The position numbers were made by a program, and so were the translations under genes. Shown piece by piece: positions 60,955-64,000 of a stretch of 64,000 nucleotides of DNA (position 1 is the stretch's first letter; the number at the start of each line of letters is the position of its first letter). The stretch covers positions 434,001 through 498,000 of the forward strand of contig JAFDVP010000012.1 of assembly GCA_018268895.1 (NCBI GenBank). Reading direction: 5' to 3'. A model generated the notes under the pieces. It was not told the origin of the DNA. It was given only the letters and a program-made list of their open reading frames with translations, and searched no databases. This DNA is from Acidobacteriota bacterium (GTDB lineage: Bacteria > Acidobacteriota > Terriglobia > Terriglobales > Acidobacteriaceae).

Positions 60955-63594
60955 TTATTCAGTTCGCAAGGCCTGCATTGGGTCGACGCGCGTGGCGCGT
61001 AGCGCGGGAAACCAGGCGGCGGCCAGCGACACGGCTGCCAGGAGGAATGCGGAGACTGCGAAGACGAACATGTTGAGTCCGCGCAGAGGAAGCGGAGACC
61101 CGGACTGAAATCGCGCTAGTGCCAACATCGCGGGTTCTGCGAGTGCAGTTCCACAGAGAAGTCCGAAGAGGGTGTTGCGAAGGGCTTGCCTGGTGACAGA
61201 ACGGAAGATGGTGCCGCGATCTGCGCCGAGCACCATCTTGATTCCAAACTCGCGGGTGCGTTGATTGACGGCGAAGGAAAGAACTCCGTAGACGCCGACA
61301 ACAGCCATAAGCAATCCGATGGAGGCCATGATGAGGATGATCCCGGCCAGCGAACGCATCTGCTCGGCATCGGCTTCGAGGGATTCCCATATGCTCTCCG
61401 GGGCAATCAGTTGTGTGCGGTCGAGAGACCTCACCGTGTCTCTGATCGCGTTCTCAACGGGTTTTGGATCGCCGGAGAAACGTACGAAAAGCCCACCGTC
61501 CAGTGTGGATGGATCGCGGAGTGTATAGAGGCGCGGACCATCGGTGACGCCGAAGCTTTCAGACTGTGTGTCCGCTGCAAGGCCAACGATGGTGAGGCGG
61601 CGGGTATCAGGCGTGATGATCGACTTGCCGAGGGGATCCTCTGCCTGCCAGAATTCTCTTGCGAATGCCTGGGAGACAATTGCGACGGAGTCCGCATTGG
61701 GTGAGGTGGGATCGGCGGAGTTAAAGGCGCGGCCTTTGATCAGCGGGATGTCGAAGGTTGAAAAAAAGCCGCTCGAGACGTTATTGACCGAGGTAGGTTT
61801 GCCCTGTCCCGCGGTCTGGTCAGGCAGGCGAATCTCGGTTGGGGGAACCCGGCGAAAGGGCCCAAGGCTGGCGTAGGCAAGCGACAGGACGCCGGGGATC
61901 GCGAGGATGCGCGATTCGAGGGTGCGGTTGAAGGTGAGTGCGTTGGCGCGGTTCGCAGCCGACGAGTCCACTCTGACCGGCACGCCTATCGTGTGGCGCA
62001 TATCGAAGCCTGGGTTCATGCCGGTGATCAGGCTGGGCAGGCGGCCAAACATCACGGCCGCGCATACGAGCACGAAGCCAAGGGCGATCTGCACGATGAT
62101 CAGTCCGCTGGTGGATCGGGAACGCATAGTGGCAGCAGCCTCTCGCCCCTTCAACGCAGTAAGCAGGTCGAGTTTCCACGCGGCACGAATAGGCATGAGC
62201 GAAGAGATAATGGTCGCCAGCACAACGAGAACGGCGAGATAGCAGAACACTAGCCAATTGGGGTGAATCATCAAGACACTTCTGGCCCGGCTGGCGTTGA
62301 TGACATTCATGATCATCAGTGGGACGCGGTAGACAAGCAGGATGCTGAGTGCCCCGCCGACGGCAGCTGTCATCAGGCTCTCGGCCAGAAGCATGCGGGC
62401 GAGCTGTCCGCGTCCAGCACCAAGCGCCAGACGAACGGCGATCTCACCGCGTCGCGTAACGGTGCGCGAGAGAAAGAGCATCGTCACGTTACAGCATGCC
62501 AGCAGCAGAATGAGCGTGAGCGGCCCCAAGATGAAGATCATCATCGCGACCACGCGATCGCGAATGGCAGGATTTTCGATGAACGATCCGTTGGTAAGGA
62601 CGAGAACCGTTTTGCGATTGAAGGCAGAGACCTGACGCTTGACGTAGGCGCGGTCCTGCTGGCTCATGATGGTTGATAGCTCGGACTGCGCATCGGATCG
62701 AGAGAAACCGGGGCGCAAACGACCTGCTACCGCGAGCCATGGTGTAGACGGGCTGTTGAGCGAGTCTCTGCCCTGTTCGAGCATCGGCTCTGTCGTGTAG
62801 GGGATGAAGACGCCGCCAGGCAGGAAGTTTGCTGCGTCTGAGGAGACGATGCCGACGACTTGGAAGAGCGAGCCGTTCAGGCGAATCGTCTTTCCGATGA
62901 TGCTAGAGTCGCCGCCTAGCTCGGTTTTCCATGTGGATTCGCTGATTACAGCTATCTGTGTGGCGGAACCTCGGCTACAGTCGCCTGACGCGAAGAAGCG
63001 TCCCATAAGCGGGCGATCGATGCCGAAGACATGGAAGTAGTTGCAGGTGGCCAGCACTGTTGCGTTCGGCTTTCCCTCGTCGAGCGTTGGGGACGAGACC
63101 TGCCATGCGGCGATGTCTTCAAGGGCCTTTGAGCGGCTGCGCATGGAGTCATAGTCTTCTGTGGTGAACGAGGAGTACTGATCCTCGCGCATGAACCAAC
63201 CCGTGTAGCGTGGATAGACCTGCACGAAGCTGTGCGCGTCTTTGAGGGTTGGCGGCAGAAGAAAGAGTGAGTTCAACAGTGTGAAAACACCTGCGTTGAG
63301 GCCGATGCCAAAGGCCAGTGCGAGGATGGCCACGGCGGAGAGCAGAGGTGCCCGACGTGCCGAGCGTAGGGCGTGGAGAATGTCGTGCCAGAAGCGCTCG
63401 ACCGGGGCCCAGCCCCAGGCTTCATGCGTCTGCTCGCGGATGAGAGCGATGTTGCCGAAGGCGCGGCGGGCGGCGTGGACCGCCTCATCCGGCGGCATGC
63501 CACGTTCGCATTGTTCCTCTTCTTCGAGCTCGAGATCCGCACGCAGCTCGCGCTCAAGATCCGCATTCCGTTTGTTAATCTGCCACCATCGCAT
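60955..63594 (-). CDS. ADOP (acidobacterial duplicated orphan permease), MacB-like
   Basis: A complete 879-residue permease: an N-terminal helical domain (ADLELEEEEQCERGMPPDEAVHAARRAFGN), first transmembrane segment (LLSAVAILALAFGIGLNAGVFTLLN), large MacB-type periplasmic domain, three segments with LARMLLAESLMTAAVGGALS, then a second periplasmic domain and a final FtsX-like triplet ending ATRVDPMQALRTE. It has the two-module FtsX/MacB layout but no ATPase, the orphan state that names the family. It lies one base past the PadR stop. Export or mechanotransmission of an unknown molecule, perhaps with a distant ATPase, is inferred. Confidence 0.93.
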   Translation of the reverse strand: MRWWQINKRNADLERELRADLELEEEEQCERGMPPDEAVHAARRAFGNIALIREQTHEAWGWAPVERFWHDILHALRSARRAPLLSAVAILALAFGIGLNAGVFTLLNSLFLLPPTLKDAHSFVQVYPRYTGWFMREDQYSSFTTEDYDSMRSRSKALEDIAAWQVSSPTLDEGKPNATVLATCNYFHVFGIDRPLMGRFFASGDCSRGSATQIAVISESTWKTELGGDSSIIGKTIRLNGSLFQVVGIVSSDAANFLPGGVFIPYTTEPMLEQGRDSLNSPSTPWLAVAGRLRPGFSRSDAQSELSTIMSQQDRAYVKRQVSAFNRKTVLVLTNGSFIENPAIRDRVVAMMIFILGPLTLILLLACCNVTMLFLSRTVTRRGEIAVRLALGAGRGQLARMLLAESLMTAAVGGALSILLVYRVPLMIMNVINASRARSVLMIHPNWLVFCYLAVLVVLATIISSLMPIRAAWKLDLLTALKGREAAATMRSRSTSGLIIVQIALGFVLVCAAVMFGRLPSLITGMNPGFDMRHTIGVPVRVDSSAANRANALTFNRTLESRILAIPGVLSLAYASLGPFRRVPPTEIRLPDQTAGQGKPTSVNNVSSGFFSTFDIPLIKGRAFNSADPTSPNADSVAIVSQAFAREFWQAEDPLGKSIITPDTRRLTIVGLAADTQSESFGVTDGPRLYTLRDPSTLDGGLFVRFSGDPKPVENAIRDTVRSLDRTQLIAPESIWESLEADAEQMRSLAGIILIMASIGLLMAVVGVYGVLSFAVNQRTREFGIKMVLGADRGTIFRSVTRQALRNTLFGLLCGTALAEPAMLALARFQSGSPLPLRGLNMFVFAVSAFLLAAVSLAAAWFPALRATRVDPMQALRTE

Positions 63595-63595
63595 C

Positions 63596-63964
63596 TCAGC
63601 CCTCCTTGGAGGAGGCAGGCCACATCACGCGGGCAACCGCTTCCATCATCTGCTTCCACTGCGACTCTTCAACCAGGAGCTGCTTTTTGCCCTTTTCCGT
63701 CAGCTGGTAATACTTGAACTCCCGATTGCGATCAGGAGCTGTCTCCCATTTGGACGCGACCCAGCCTCGTCCCTCCAGGCGGTGCAGCGCCGGATAGAGC
63801 GAGCCATGCTGCATCTGCAGGAAGTCGTTTGTTGTTTGCTGGATGTGCTTTCCGATCTGGTGTCCGTGGGCAGGCCCATAGAGCAGCGTCCTGAGTATCA
63901 GCATATCCAGCGTTCCCTGCAGAATCGCGGCTCGCTGCTTTCCCTGTTCTTTGACAGAAGTCAT
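63596..63964 (-). CDS. PadR-family transcriptional regulator
   Basis: A 122-residue PadR regulator: LQGTLDMLILRTLLYGPAHGHQIGKHIQ, then MQHGSLYPALHRLEGRGWVASKW, and FKYYQLTEKGKKQL match the family winged helix plus C-terminal helix. One base separates its TGA from the ATG of the intact ADOP gene, so the pair is co-translated and the regulator probably represses its own operon. The promoter lies in the last 36 bases or beyond the window edge. Confidence 0.92.
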   Translation of the reverse strand: MTSVKEQGKQRAAILQGTLDMLILRTLLYGPAHGHQIGKHIQQTTNDFLQMQHGSLYPALHRLEGRGWVASKWETAPDRNREFKYYQLTEKGKKQLLVEESQWKQMMEAVARVMWPASSKEG

Positions 63965-64000
63965 TCGATCCTCGATGACCGAGGGTAGTTATCCGACCAT

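Overview
The window reads as chromosome from an Acidobacteriota bacterium of the Terriglobia type. Markers are two very large Oar-like TonB-dependent receptors with a carboxypeptidase-regulatory N-terminal domain, two PadR + ADOP ('acidobacterial duplicated orphan permease') pairs, a giant Ig-like repeat protein, and many Tat- or Sec-exported glycan enzymes. No species can be named from the sequence alone.

Layout. (1) 0-14.2 kb is a sugar or sugar-acid utilisation region. On + lie a PfkB kinase and a GH4 glycosidase. On - lie two transcription units: aldolase (DapA family) > fucose-isomerase-like > MFS transporter, and TonB receptor > Tat-exported hydrolase > HpcH/HpaI aldolase > D-2-hydroxyacid dehydrogenase. 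Both units carry the same operator-like sequence AATTGTCKACAT in their upstream DNA. (2) 14.4-20.7 kb is housekeeping: tRNA-Ser(GCU), inorganic pyrophosphatase, purS, an outer-membrane barrel and a translationally coupled hemE-hemH-hemY operon. (3) 20.0-29.4 kb holds a 2445-residue secreted FG-GAP/Ig-repeat protein, a second small barrel and a PI-PLC-like lipase. (4) Around 29.7-30.1 kb there is a recombination scar: the C-terminal end of a serine recombinase runs into the 3' half of a tRNA-Pro(GGG). To the right the gene content becomes accessory.

(5) 31.3-43.2 kb is a nine-gene co-oriented glycan operon: Tat-exported hydrolase, TonB receptor, NodB deacetylase, creatinase-like M24 protein, an Anabaena sensory-rhodopsin-transducer (ASRT) homologue, fucose/arabinose-isomerase-like protein, PIG-L deacetylase and two half-size DMT transporters. 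It diverges from a chimeric IclR-HTH/LacI-ligand-domain regulator. No rhodopsin is present, so the ASRT protein most likely senses or binds a carbohydrate metabolite. (6) 43.8-51.1 kb is a DNA-modification or defence-like locus: a Fic protein preceded by three dyads, then a compact operon of endonuclease III-like glycosylase > sigma-70-like factor > ParB/Srx-like protein > SNF2 helicase, divergent from a cytosine-5 DNA methyltransferase. I cannot match this combination to a named system, and it is my best candidate for something undescribed. (7) 51.7-57.5 kb is a secreted Kelch/RHS-repeat protein with a Zn-phospholipase-C-like C-terminal tip, followed by a small membrane protein that could be its immunity partner. 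(8) 57.6-64 kb holds a scar joining a truncated ADOP permease to a truncated 103-residue-repeat protein, an intact PadR-ADOP pair and a small P-loop kinase.

Gene starts were moved from the longest possible ORF where a Shine-Dalgarno sequence, a stop/start overlap or family length favoured a downstream codon; this is stated in the entries.
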